A stretch of DNA of 64,000 nt, from the NCBI RefSeq assembly GCF_032484785.1, contig NZ_JAUETR010000001.1, positions 434,001-498,000 of the forward strand. The letters run 5' to 3'. Each line of letters begins with the position of its first letter. Positions within the stretch are counted from its first letter, which is position 1. Position numbers and translations under genes: made by a program. The DNA comes from Bradyrhizobium sp. SZCCHNS1050 (lineage in GTDB: Bacteria > Pseudomonadota > Alphaproteobacteria > Rhizobiales > Xanthobacteraceae). Under the pieces are notes generated by a model. That model made no database searches. It saw only the letters and a program-made list of their open reading frames with translations, and was not told the origin of the DNA. Below are positions 1 to 8,128 of this stretch, in pieces.

Positions 1-227
1 ACCAGCCTGAGATTGCAGCTCTCGCGCAGCAGCTCCGTTATCGGGCTGCTCTCGATCGCGGCGAAATCCCGCGCCGAAGTCAGCAGCATCAGCTCGACGG
101 GGCCCCGCCCCGCCAGCGCCGGCAGGTTACGGGGTGACAGCCACGTCGGCAGCGCCCACTCGAGGAACCTGGCGACATGGGCCGCGCCCCAGACCGGGAC
201 AATGATCGTAAACGATTTGGTTGTCAT
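1..227 (-). CDS. N-terminal part of an unidentified, possibly glycosyltransferase-like protein (runs off the left edge)
   Basis: About 75 residues are visible, starting at the ATG whose complement is 225-227 and continuing past base 1. The protein opens MTTKSFTIIVPVWGAAHV, a hydrophobic beta-strand followed by a VPVWG turn that recalls the first strand of GT-A glycosyltransferases, but no nucleotide-sugar or DxD motif lies in the visible part. It sits 16 bp downstream of the GT2 gene on the same strand and is probably the next gene of the sugar operon. Transferase function is inferred from context. Confidence 0.45.
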   Translation of the reverse strand, partial: MTTKSFTIIVPVWGAAHVARFLEWALPTWLSPRNLPALAGRGPVELMLLTSARDFAAIESSPITELLRESCNLRL

Positions 228-243
228 CAGCAGACGCCGGCCT

Positions 244-1299
244 CTATGCGCCGCGGATCCGGCGCGAAAGCGTGGTGAGAAACAGATCGCGAAGCAGCAT
301 TGGACGCTCGCGCAGGAATAGCCAGCCGAGCGAAACAACCGAACCTAAACGCTGCCCAAGTGCGCCGGCGATGCGGTAGATCAATCGATCGATCGAACTG
401 CGTGCGCAGAATTGAGTAAGGACATCCGCTCCGGCTGGCCCTGACTCGACCACCGCAACCCGCCCGACCGAAAAGCGCCAGCGGCGCTCAAGCAGCTCCG
501 GGTACCAGGGCGGGAACAGCGGATCGGCCGCGATCAGGCGCCGCATGCTCTCGATGGTCTGGCGCGCAACGTCGGCCTGCGAAGTCGCCGATCGCGAATA
601 CCCTGCGGGATTGACACGCCAAGTTACAAATACCGCCGGAACATAGACGAAGCCGCTCTTCAGCGCGAGGTGGCGCGCGAGCAGTCCGTCCGTGAACGAA
701 CGCGCGGCGGCAGCGAAGCCGCCGGCCTCCCTGACCAGATTGCGCCGGAACAGGGCCGCACCGGTCAAGATCCAATTGTCAGAGCGCCTGAGCAGCTCGA
801 CCACTTCGGGCGGCGAGAAAAACCGCTCGGACTGCGACGGCCGCACCGGCGGACGGATTCCGAGGGAACGATCCTCGAGGTCGACGAGCTTCGCCTCGCC
901 GGAGGCAAACGCAGCCTCAGGATGCCGCGCCAGCGCGCCGGTCAGCCGCGCGAACAGCCCGGGTGCGGTGAGATCGTCGGCCGCGCCGAAATAGACGAGC
1001 TCGTAGCGAGCCTCGCTCAGACCGCGATTGAGCGCGGCAATGGCTCCGGCATTCTTTTCGTGCCTGACGACCCGGAGCGTGCCGATCTGCTGGCTGAGCT
1101 TCGCGAGCACCTCGAGACTGTCGTCGGTCGAGGCATCGTCCACAACGATGATCTCAGCAGGAGGCGGCTGCTGCGACGCCAGAGCACGCACGGCATCCGG
1201 GAGATACCGCGCATGATTGTAATTCGGCAGCACCGCGGAGACGTCGAGACGTTCCGCAATGCGCGTCCGCTCCGGCTGAAGAGCCAGTTCCATCGTCAC
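244..1299 (-). CDS. Family 2 glycosyltransferase (GT-A fold)
   Basis: 351 residues. The N-terminus carries the GT2 signature: a first strand VSAVLPNYNHARYL (about residues 20-33), then EIIVVDDASTDDS (about 49-61), and a nucleotide-sugar motif near FGAADDLTAPG that supplies the DxD-equivalent. The C-terminal third has hydrophobic or amphipathic stretches that may hold it at the membrane. It would add one sugar from a nucleotide donor to a growing lipid-linked glycan on the cytoplasmic side. Its ATG overlaps the stop of the upstream methyltransferase (1296-1299), so the two are translationally coupled. Donor and acceptor cannot be told from sequence. Confidence 0.88.
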   Translation of the reverse strand: MTMELALQPERTRIAERLDVSAVLPNYNHARYLPDAVRALASQQPPPAEIIVVDDASTDDSLEVLAKLSQQIGTLRVVRHEKNAGAIAALNRGLSEARYELVYFGAADDLTAPGLFARLTGALARHPEAAFASGEAKLVDLEDRSLGIRPPVRPSQSERFFSPPEVVELLRRSDNWILTGAALFRRNLVREAGGFAAAARSFTDGLLARHLALKSGFVYVPAVFVTWRVNPAGYSRSATSQADVARQTIESMRRLIAADPLFPPWYPELLERRWRFSVGRVAVVESGPAGADVLTQFCARSSIDRLIYRIAGALGQRLGSVVSLGWLFLRERPMLLRDLFLTTLSRRIRGA

Positions 1300-1976
1300 T
1301 TCTTGTGAGTGCCGAGTGCAAAAAGATAATGAGCCATCTTGTGATAGCCGGTATGAACCACCTCGTCGTTCATCGAGAACATGAAGACGCTGTGGAAGTA
1401 CTCTTCCATCAGCTTCTTGAAATCCGGCATCGTCTTGCAGTTGATATGCCCGACCTTGCTCTGCGGCGACGCATAGACCTGCGATTCGAGCGAGGGCATG
1501 CCGAAGATCGCCACGCCGTGCGGCCCGAGCGAGCCCAGGGCGTTCTGCAGGAACTGCCGCTCGACCGACGGTTCGATGTGCTCGAGCACGTCGAGAGCGT
1601 AGACCGCATCGAACGTGCCAGGAATGGGACCGGACAGCAGATCATGGACCAGGGTGTCCATCGGCCAGTGCTTGTCCATCCGCTCCCGGACATCCTCGAT
1701 GAACAGCGGGTCGAAATCGGTCGCCGTGATGTGGCCGACGGTCTGCTGCACCAGACGGGTACCGAACGCGTCGGCACACCCGATTTCGAGCACGCGCTGA
1801 CGTCCCTCGAACATCTTCGAAACGAACTTGTAGCGCGCCAGCGTGAACAGCGTACGGCGCGGATCCTTGTTCCAGGACTCGTTGGCCATCAGCCCGAAGC
1901 GGCTGATGCCATGCTCTTCCTTGACGCGAAACAGCAACTCATATTGCGGTTCTTTGGTCTGAGCCTGATCGTTCAC
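1296..1976 (-). CDS. Class I SAM-dependent methyltransferase
   Basis: 226 residues from a GTG start (complement of 1974-1976) preceded by GAGAGG about 6 bases upstream; the open frame extends further upstream, but that stretch is basic and low in complexity and overlaps the preceding gene. The Rossmann core shows motif I VLEIGCADAFGTRL, an acidic residue after the second strand (TATDFDPLF) and motif IV/post-I AVYALDVLEHIEP. It fits methyltransferases that O-methylate sugars in surface-polysaccharide clusters. It lies between an RmlD-like reductase and the GT2 gene in the same operon. The substrate is unknown. Confidence 0.82.
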   Translation of the reverse strand: MNDQAQTKEPQYELLFRVKEEHGISRFGLMANESWNKDPRRTLFTLARYKFVSKMFEGRQRVLEIGCADAFGTRLVQQTVGHITATDFDPLFIEDVRERMDKHWPMDTLVHDLLSGPIPGTFDAVYALDVLEHIEPSVERQFLQNALGSLGPHGVAIFGMPSLESQVYASPQSKVGHINCKTMPDFKKLMEEYFHSVFMFSMNDEVVHTGYHKMAHYLFALGTHKK

Positions 1977-2016
1977 GACTGCCTCTCGATTGTTGGCTGT
2001 TGCGGATTGCGCCACG

Positions 2017-2904
2017 TCACTGCGCTTTAAACTGCGCCTCTGCGATCTCGCGGCAGACCTGCGCCATCGAACGGAGCGGGTATTTGACTGTTGTCTGCAG
2101 CTTTTCGACCGACAGCGACGTATTGAGAGGGCGCTGCTCCAGGAATGGGATGTCACGCAGACTGCAAGGTTCGACCGTCGCCCTCACGTTTGGATCGACG
2201 GCCTGTATGCAGCCAACCAGCAATTTATTCAAGTCGTAGCGGCTGATCGGATCGGGGCCGGCGACATGATAGATCCCCGTGGCGCACTTCTCCATCAGTT
2301 CGATCAGGGCCCCTGCGATGTCGTCGACATGCAGCGGCGAGATGATCTGATCGGTCGCGCTGCGCATCAGCTTGCCGTCACAGATATCGTTCACCCACTG
2401 CCCGAGTACCGAATGGATGTTGCGGTCGCCGCTCACGACCTTCGATAGGCGGGCAATCAGCCATGGTTCCGAACGACCCTGTAGCCATTGCTCCACCTTG
2501 GCCTTTTGCCGTCCGTACTCCGTGTTGGGGCATTGCGGCTCGTCCTCCCGGCGCAGGCCGCGCGTGCCGTCGAACACGTAGTCCGTCGACAAGAACACCG
2601 GCGTCAGCCCCGCAGCGATGACCTCCGAGACGAGCCGGATGATGCTGTCGACGTTGATCCGGGCCGTGCCTTCGGGGTCTCGCGCACACTGTTCGGGATT
2701 GATCGCGCCGTGCGCCACGATGACGTGGCTGAACTCACCTCGCATCGCCGGCCTCAGGTCGGCAAAACCATGCGTCAGCGCGTCAAAATGATCCAGGCCG
2801 CCGCGGGTATTGCGATGGCCTGTCCCGATCGCGCGCTCCGCACCGAGCCGGGCCAGAATGGTCCGGCCGACGAATCCTGATGCACCGACGACGACTGCGC
2901 GCAT
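2017..2904 (-). CDS. NAD(P)-dependent sugar reductase of the RmlD / dTDP-4-dehydrorhamnose reductase type
   Basis: 295 residues if it begins at MRAVVVGASGFVG, which puts the GxxGxxG dinucleotide-binding loop at the very N-terminus, as usual for RmlD. Further ATGs at 2931 and 2934 are in frame, and the one at 2934 overlaps the upstream stop as ATGA, so a start 10 residues longer is possible. The catalytic YxxxK is visible as EYGRQKAKVEQW (about residue 130). RmlD enzymes reduce the 4-keto group of dTDP-6-deoxyhexoses in the cytoplasm. Here it would finish a 4-keto or deoxy sugar made by the dehydratase and epimerases upstream. The nucleotide carrier is not known. Confidence 0.78.
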   Translation of the reverse strand: MRAVVVGASGFVGRTILARLGAERAIGTGHRNTRGGLDHFDALTHGFADLRPAMRGEFSHVIVAHGAINPEQCARDPEGTARINVDSIIRLVSEVIAAGLTPVFLSTDYVFDGTRGLRREDEPQCPNTEYGRQKAKVEQWLQGRSEPWLIARLSKVVSGDRNIHSVLGQWVNDICDGKLMRSATDQIISPLHVDDIAGALIELMEKCATGIYHVAGPDPISRYDLNKLLVGCIQAVDPNVRATVEPCSLRDIPFLEQRPLNTSLSVEKLQTTVKYPLRSMAQVCREIAEAQFKAQ

Positions 2905-2930
2905 GGATGTGTCCGAGTGTTGAGCGAACA

Positions 2931-3593
2931 TCATTCGAAATAGATGAATTCGTGGTCGCCGGTGTAGCCGGAGCGCTTGAATTCGAAGGCCCATTCCTCG
3001 GGCGTGTGGAAGATGCGGCAGGTGAGCTGCCAGTACATCAGGTTCACCTTCTCGCGCTCGTTGCGGTAGCCTTCGACGCAGAGATACTTGGCGCCGCGGC
3101 TGACGCGCTCCATCTCGCGCAGGGCGGCATCGAGATCGTAGTTGTAGAGGTTGTGCAGCGTGTTGATCGAGATGACCAGATCGAAGTGCTTGTCGGGGTA
3201 GGGCAGCTTGGCCGCGGTGCCGACCTGGCAGAACGGTTTCACGCTCTCCATCGTGTGCTCGATGCCGTAGGAGGAGACGTCGATGCCGGCGACCTCGAGA
3301 TCCGGGATGGCTTCGCGGAAATCGTGCAGGATGAAGCCCTTGCCGGAGCCGACGTCGAGCACGCGCATGCCGGGCTTGATGCCGTAGGTCGCGATCATCG
3401 CATCGGCGACCTTGCGCCAGCGGCCGTCATATTTGTAGCCGCCATAGCCGGTCTCGCGGCTGCCGTCCCAGTAGTCGTAGTCGTACTTGATCGCCATCTC
3501 GGCGACATCGGCCTTGTCGCGCTGGGTAACGCGCGCGAGATAGTCGCGCTTGGTCGATTTGTGGACGAGACTGACGAACTCGCGATAGGCCAT
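2931..3593 (-). CDS. Class I SAM-dependent methyltransferase
   Basis: 220 residues. Motif I is MRVLDVGSGKGFILHDF (about residues 75-91), followed by an acidic strand end EVAGIDVSSYGIEH and post-motif LVISINTLHNLYNYDLD. The N-terminus before residue 60 is rich in charged and aromatic residues and may form a substrate lid. It is the second methyltransferase of the operon, so the glycan product is probably methylated at more than one place, or one of the two acts on a sugar nucleotide. The next upstream gene ends 27 bp away. It could act on nitrogen, carbon or oxygen; the sequence does not decide. Confidence 0.8.
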   Translation of the reverse strand: MAYREFVSLVHKSTKRDYLARVTQRDKADVAEMAIKYDYDYWDGSRETGYGGYKYDGRWRKVADAMIATYGIKPGMRVLDVGSGKGFILHDFREAIPDLEVAGIDVSSYGIEHTMESVKPFCQVGTAAKLPYPDKHFDLVISINTLHNLYNYDLDAALREMERVSRGAKYLCVEGYRNEREKVNLMYWQLTCRIFHTPEEWAFEFKRSGYTGDHEFIYFE

Positions 3594-3620
3594 GAAGATC
3601 TCCGGGCGTTACGATGTCGG

Positions 3621-4667
3621 TTAGTCGGATGTGGCGCCGATGAGGTCGAGCTTTGCGTCGGCCTTGGCGAGCTGCGCGGCGCAACGCTGCGCCCAGGCGC
3701 CTGTGTCGGCGAAGGCGCGGCGGGTGGCGCCGAGCGGCAGGAAGTCGTTCAGGATGATGCAGGTCCACTTGACCTGGTAGGCGTCGAGCAGGAGCCGGCA
3801 GCGCGCGACGCTGGCCGCGTCCAGTCCGAGGCCGTCCGTGAGCCGGTCGATGAAATGCTCGTGCACCGCCAGCGGCACCGGCACCTCCGGCTGGCAGAAG
3901 AAGTCGGAGACGAGCTTGGCCGGGTCGTCGCGGCCGGCATATTCGAAATCGAGGAAGGTGAGCTTATCAGCGTCGTCGATCAGAGCGTTATGGAAGCCGA
4001 AATCCGACGGCGACAGGCAGACCTGGTCGGCGGGGATGACGGCCTCCAAGGCAAGCCCTTCGGCCGCGGCGCCGCGCAGAATGGCCGCCTTCACCTCTGC
4101 CCAGGCCGGCTGCAGCCGTGCGGTCACGAACTGTCGGGCGTCGGCGACATGGGGCACGTCGGCATCGAGCGTCGCCAGCCGCGCCACCCGGCGCTCGACG
4201 GTGGCGAGGTGCTCGGCGAGGGAAAAGCAGGCCTCGGATCCGGCCGCCAGCGCCGGGCGGGGCGGAGCATTCACGGCGAGCACGAAGTCGATCGCGGCAT
4301 CGACATGAACGGGCGCCAGCTCCGCGACCGTCAGCTTGCGTCCCTCGACGAAGCTGTACAGGCCAGCCTGTTCGGCGCGATCGCAGGCCAGCGGCTCCGG
4401 CACGACGCGGACGCCGTGCGACCAGGCATGGCTGATGAAGCTCCATTCGGCGCCGAGCCGGTCGCGGGTGTCGCGAGCGTCGGTGAAGTAGCGCTTGAGG
4501 ACCAGCGGGCCGTCGGCCGTGTCGAGACGGAAGACCTGGTTGTTGCGGCCGCCGGCCAGCCGCGTCAGTCCCGTAGGGCTGGCCTTGCCGGCCTGCGCGG
4601 CGAGGCGCTGGGCGAGCGCCAGCAGGGCGGCGTCGGCGTTGGCCTCAGCCGCGGTCACGGACGACAT
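3621..4667 (-). CDS. APH-fold phosphotransferase (aminoglycoside/choline kinase-like)
   Basis: 348 residues. The ATP lobe shows RLAGGRNNQVFRL and the lysine strand GPLVLKRYF (about residues 38-60). The catalytic loop is SPSDFGFHNALI, giving the Asp and Asn of the Brenner motif, and the metal-binding Asp follows in FLDFEYAGRDDP. Related APH-fold proteins phosphorylate small alcohols or sugars, and several sit in capsule clusters. It overlaps the upstream HAD gene by 23 bp, implying tight coupling of a kinase with a phosphatase. I infer that it phosphorylates a sugar intermediate; resistance to an aminoglycoside is unlikely from this context. Confidence 0.75.
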   Translation of the reverse strand: MSSVTAAEANADAALLALAQRLAAQAGKASPTGLTRLAGGRNNQVFRLDTADGPLVLKRYFTDARDTRDRLGAEWSFISHAWSHGVRVVPEPLACDRAEQAGLYSFVEGRKLTVAELAPVHVDAAIDFVLAVNAPPRPALAAGSEACFSLAEHLATVERRVARLATLDADVPHVADARQFVTARLQPAWAEVKAAILRGAAAEGLALEAVIPADQVCLSPSDFGFHNALIDDADKLTFLDFEYAGRDDPAKLVSDFFCQPEVPVPLAVHEHFIDRLTDGLGLDAASVARCRLLLDAYQVKWTCIILNDFLPLGATRRAFADTGAWAQRCAAQLAKADAKLDLIGATSD

Positions 4668-5262
4668 CCGCCGCGATCTCGGCCCACGAGGCGCGGCGCT
4701 CGTAAGGGACGGCCGTGGTCGCGAACTGGTTCTCCGGGTCGAACAGCACCTTGCGCATCCCTTGCGGGAATCCGGTCATGCCCAGGATCTCCGGCAGGTC
4801 GTCTACAAAGACCTCGCAGGCCAGCGCATGCGCACGGGCGACCTTCTCGTCCTTGGTCAGCTCGAAGAACACCCGGTCCGGCGCGATCTGGCTGGCGGCC
4901 GAGCCCATCAGTCCGCGGTCGGTCAGGAAGCCGCGCGCCGCGGCATGCATGTCGTGCTTCGGGCCGAGAATCGGATGCCTGGTCTTATGACTGACGATGA
5001 ACAGGTCATGTCCGGCGCGGCGGGCCGCGGCGACGAACTCCGCGAAGCCAGGGTAGGGCGACACCAGGTCCATCCGGGCACCGTAGACATAGCCCTGGAG
5101 CTCGGTGAAGTCGTCCTTGCGCCCGGAGCCGTTGAGATGGTCGCGGACGCTGTTCTTGTCGCGGCCGAGGTCGGCCGGGATCAGGCCGCGCTCGAGCGCG
5201 GCCGCATGAAACACGCCGTCATAGCAGGCGATCGTGTTGTCGAAGTCGATCCCGATCCGCAT
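4645..5262 (-). CDS. HAD-superfamily phosphatase-like protein
   Basis: 205 residues. The N-terminus MRIGIDFDNTIACYDG holds HAD motif I (DxDxT; Asp6 nucleophile, Asp8 acid/base). Motif II is probably LFIVSHKT, with a Lys further on, and the motif IV acidic pair is in EVFVDDLPEIL. A cap segment lies between about residues 15 and 95. In the classical heptose route a HAD enzyme (GmhB) removes a phosphate between kinase and nucleotidyltransferase. This gene could do that job in the divergent pathway although it is not close to GmhB in motif spacing. Its stop overlaps the kinase start. Confidence 0.75.
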   Translation of the reverse strand: MRIGIDFDNTIACYDGVFHAAALERGLIPADLGRDKNSVRDHLNGSGRKDDFTELQGYVYGARMDLVSPYPGFAEFVAAARRAGHDLFIVSHKTRHPILGPKHDMHAAARGFLTDRGLMGSAASQIAPDRVFFELTKDEKVARAHALACEVFVDDLPEILGMTGFPQGMRKVLFDPENQFATTAVPYERRASWAEIAADVVRDRG

Positions 5263-5271
5263 GGCCTGGAC

Positions 5272-6309
5272 TTAACGCAGCGACATGTCGATCAGCGGAC
5301 GGCCGACCTTGCCGGCGGCCAGATCCTGCAGCGCCTGGTCGGCCTGGGCGAGGCTGTAGGGCTTCGACAAGAGATCCCGCACCGGGAAGCGGCCGGAGCT
5401 CAGCAGCCGGCCGTAGCGGCCGTAGTCGCGATCCGGAACGCTGTCGCCGCCCCAGGTGCCGAGCAGGCTCTTGCCCTGGTTGAAGACGCCCGGATTCAGC
5501 GTGAGCGCCGCGCCATGCTTGGCGTTGCCGATCACGACCGCGCGGCCGCCCTGCTGACGGGTGGAATTGATCGCCTGCTCCATCACGGCCGGAATGCCGG
5601 AGGATTCGACCGCGAGATCAACGCCCTGCGGCACGATCTTCTTGATCTCGGCCAGCACGTCGCCGCTCGCGTCGATCACATGCGTCGCACCGTAGATCTG
5701 CGCCAGCGCGCGTCGCGTCGGGTTAGGGTCGATGCCGATCACCGGCATCGCGCCGGCCAGCGCGGCGGCCATCAGCGCGTTCAGGCCGATGCCACCGGTG
5801 CCGAACACGGCGACGGCGTCGCCGGGCTGCACCTTGAGCACGTTGTAGACCGCGCCCATGCCGGTCGGCGCAGCGCAGCCGAGCAGCACCGCGACATCCA
5901 TCGGCAGGTCCGGCGGCAGCAGGGTCAGGCGGTTCTCGCTGACGACAGCGTGGCGCTGGAAGGTGGTGACGCCGCCGGCGTTGACCTTCTTGCCATCCCA
6001 GTCATACACGGCGCCGCCAGCCTCGATGCCCGTGCCTTTGATCCAGGACAGCACGACCTTGTCGCCGACCTTGACCTTGGTGACCGCGCTGCCGGCCTCG
6101 ATCACGGTGCCGGTGCCCTCATGGCCGAGGCAATGCGGCACCCATTTGTCCTCGCCCTTGTCGCCGCGCCACTCCATGACCTGGGTGCCGCAGGCGCCGG
6201 AATAGGCGATCTCGACCAGGACCTGCCCGGGCTTCAGGGCCGGCGTCTCGATCTCGGCCAGGACGAGCGGCTGGCCGGTCTGGACCAGGAGGGCAGCTTG
6301 GGTCTTCAT
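5272..6309 (-). CDS. Medium-chain zinc-dependent alcohol dehydrogenase
   Basis: 345 residues, typical MDR length. The GroES-like domain has the catalytic zinc ligands in SGACGTQ (Cys40), CLGHEGTG (His about 61, Glu following) and GCAAPTGMGAV (Cys about 145). The NAD-binding loop is AVFGTGGIGLNAL (about 168-180). The four-cysteine structural-zinc lobe is missing: the stretch after VVLSWIKG contains no cysteines. It probably oxidises or reduces a hydroxyl of a sugar or polyol, on a free or phosphorylated sugar rather than on glutathione adducts. It follows the split transketolase by 8 bp in the same operon. Confidence 0.82.
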   Translation of the reverse strand: MKTQAALLVQTGQPLVLAEIETPALKPGQVLVEIAYSGACGTQVMEWRGDKGEDKWVPHCLGHEGTGTVIEAGSAVTKVKVGDKVVLSWIKGTGIEAGGAVYDWDGKKVNAGGVTTFQRHAVVSENRLTLLPPDLPMDVAVLLGCAAPTGMGAVYNVLKVQPGDAVAVFGTGGIGLNALMAAALAGAMPVIGIDPNPTRRALAQIYGATHVIDASGDVLAEIKKIVPQGVDLAVESSGIPAVMEQAINSTRQQGGRAVVIGNAKHGAALTLNPGVFNQGKSLLGTWGGDSVPDRDYGRYGRLLSSGRFPVRDLLSKPYSLAQADQALQDLAAGKVGRPLIDMSLR

Positions 6310-6317
6310 GTGATGTC

Positions 6318-7241
6318 TCAGCTCAACGCGTGGATGATCTTGTCCGCGATCTGGTGGCCGGTCAGTCCCAGCACCTCGCGGGCATACTCCTGCTCACCGG
6401 ATTTCTTGAAGAACGCGTCCGGCGTCCCGAAGCGCAGGAACTTCTGGTGCTTCGTCTCGGTATCGGCGAGCCATTCGGAGACGGCGGAGCCGAAGCCGCC
6501 GATCAGCGAATGCTCCTCGATGGTCGCGACCAGCTTGAAGCGGCTGAAGGCCTGCTTGAGCTTGTCCTCATCCAGCGGCTTCACGGTGTGGAAGCTGACG
6601 ACCTCGGCGGAGATGCCCTTCTCCTTCAATCTGTGTGCGGCTTCAATGACTTCCGGCAGCATGTTGCCGGTGGAGAGCAGGCAGACGTCGGAGCCTTCCT
6701 CGATCGTGATCGCCTTGCCGATCTTGAAATCCGTGATGGGGCCCTTGTGAACGACCGGCTCACCCTTCTTGCCCATGCGGATGTAGACCGGACGATCCTG
6801 CTGCATCGCCGCGCGCAAGGCACCACGCACCTCGAAGGCATCGCCCGGGCAGATCACGACCATGTTCGGGATCGAGCGCAGGAACGAGATGTCCTCGCAG
6901 GCGTGGTGGGTCGGGCCGAGGCCGGAATAGGCGAGGCCGGCGCCGACCGCGACGATGGTCACGGGGACTTCGTGATAGCAGACGTCGGTGCGGATCTGCT
7001 CCAGGCAGCGCGTCGTCACGAACGGCGTGATGGTGTAGGCGACCGGGCGCAGGCCGTTCATGGCCATGCCGGCGGCGACGCCCATCATGTTGGCCTCGGC
7101 GACGCCGCAGTTGAAGAAGCGGCTCGGATGCTTGTCCTTGAACTTGTCGAACAGGCGGTTGCCGATGTCGCCCGAGAGCATGACGACGCGGCTGTCCTCG
7201 TTACCGAGCTTGGTCAGTTCGTCAGCGAACGCGTTTCTCAT
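6318..7241 (-). CDS. Transketolase, C-terminal subunit (pyrimidine-binding and C-terminal domains)
   Basis: 307 residues. The PP-type (TPP pyrimidine-binding) domain begins near the N-terminus; the catalytic Glu is in FNCGVAEANMMGVAAG (about residue 48), and VAYTITPF and GLGPTHHACEDIS follow as in split transketolases and DXS. The C-terminal transketolase domain (about 190-305) includes VSFHTVKPLDED. It pairs with the gene immediately upstream, overlapping it by 4 bp, to make one thiamine-diphosphate enzyme that moves two-carbon ketol units between sugar phosphates. Both halves look complete. Confidence 0.9.
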   Translation of the reverse strand: MRNAFADELTKLGNEDSRVVMLSGDIGNRLFDKFKDKHPSRFFNCGVAEANMMGVAAGMAMNGLRPVAYTITPFVTTRCLEQIRTDVCYHEVPVTIVAVGAGLAYSGLGPTHHACEDISFLRSIPNMVVICPGDAFEVRGALRAAMQQDRPVYIRMGKKGEPVVHKGPITDFKIGKAITIEEGSDVCLLSTGNMLPEVIEAAHRLKEKGISAEVVSFHTVKPLDEDKLKQAFSRFKLVATIEEHSLIGGFGSAVSEWLADTETKHQKFLRFGTPDAFFKKSGEQEYAREVLGLTGHQIADKIIHALS

Positions 7242-8086
7242 GACAGGCCGAGCTCCTTGAACGCCTTCGTCACTTCGTCTGCGGTGGGGGCGCGATAATG
7301 CCAGTTGTTGTCGTCTTCCATGAACGACACGCCCTTGCCCTTTACGGTGTGGGCGATCAGCGCCACCGGCTTGCCCGAGCCGTTCGGGATGTTCTGCATG
7401 GCTTCCGCCAGCGCGCCGACGTCATGGCCGTCGATCTCGTGGGCGTCCCAGCCGAAGGCGGCCCATTTGTCGCGCAGCGGCGCCAGCATCAGGGTTTCGT
7501 TGGAGCGCGCGGTCGCCTGCCACTTGTTGTAGTCGACGACGACGCAGACGTTCTCCAGCTTCTGGGCGGCGGCGAACATCGCGGCCTCCCAAACCGAGCC
7601 CTCATTGTTCTCGCCGTCCGAGAGAAGGGCGAACACGCGAAAACTCTCGCCCTTGATTCGACCGGCAAGCGCCATGCCGCAGCCGAGCGGCAGCCCGTGG
7701 CCGAGCGAGCCGGTCGCAGCCTCGACGCCGGGCAGCAGGTTCGCCGGCGGATGCTCGGCGAGACGGCCGCCGTCCTGGCAGTAGGTGTCGAGTTCCTCGA
7801 TCGGGAAGTAGCCCTTCATCGCCAAGGTCGCGAACAGCGCTGCGGCGGCGTGGCCCTTGGAGAGGATGAAGCGGTCGCGCAGCGGATCGGTCGGGTTTTT
7901 CGGGTCGATATTGAGCACATGCCAATAGGCTGCGGTCATCGCATCGGCGCAGGACAGCGACGAGGCCAAGTGTGCGGCCTGGGCCTTGTGCGACATCTCG
8001 ATGATCTTGCCGCGCAGCTTCGCCGCCTGCGCCTTCAGGGCGGCTGCGTCAGGCTTGGCCGCTGTGCTCCGGACTGCCACGTTCAT
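7238..8086 (-). CDS. Transketolase, N-terminal subunit (thiamine-diphosphate binding)
   Basis: 282 residues. TPP-binding features are SKGHAAAALFA, GSLGHGLPLGCGMAL and the metal/diphosphate motif LLSDGENNEGSVWEA ending at VVDYNKWQ; the first Gly of the usual GDG is Ser. The split form (about 280 + 305 residues) is common for transketolases in specialised pathways, whereas housekeeping bacterial transketolase is one chain of about 660 residues. Lying between a sugar-nucleotide dehydratase and a dehydrogenase, it is more likely to extend or cleave a sugar for glycan synthesis than to serve the pentose-phosphate cycle. That role is inference. Confidence 0.9.
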   Translation of the reverse strand: MNVAVRSTAAKPDAAALKAQAAKLRGKIIEMSHKAQAAHLASSLSCADAMTAAYWHVLNIDPKNPTDPLRDRFILSKGHAAAALFATLAMKGYFPIEELDTYCQDGGRLAEHPPANLLPGVEAATGSLGHGLPLGCGMALAGRIKGESFRVFALLSDGENNEGSVWEAAMFAAAQKLENVCVVVDYNKWQATARSNETLMLAPLRDKWAAFGWDAHEIDGHDVGALAEAMQNIPNGSGKPVALIAHTVKGKGVSFMEDDNNWHYRAPTADEVTKAFKELGLS

Positions 8087-8128
8087 CGTGCTCTCCAGTC
8101 GCGCTTCACCGGGAAGCGCAGGGGTCGA

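Noticed and set aside
3621..4667. Aminoglycoside resistance gene
   Set aside because: The fold is APH-like, but the catalytic loop differs from resistance enzymes and the gene is embedded in a sugar operon.
2880..4994. Open frame of about 700 codons on the plus strand
   Set aside because: Antisense to the methyltransferase, APH-fold kinase and HAD genes. No motif, no ribosome-binding site.
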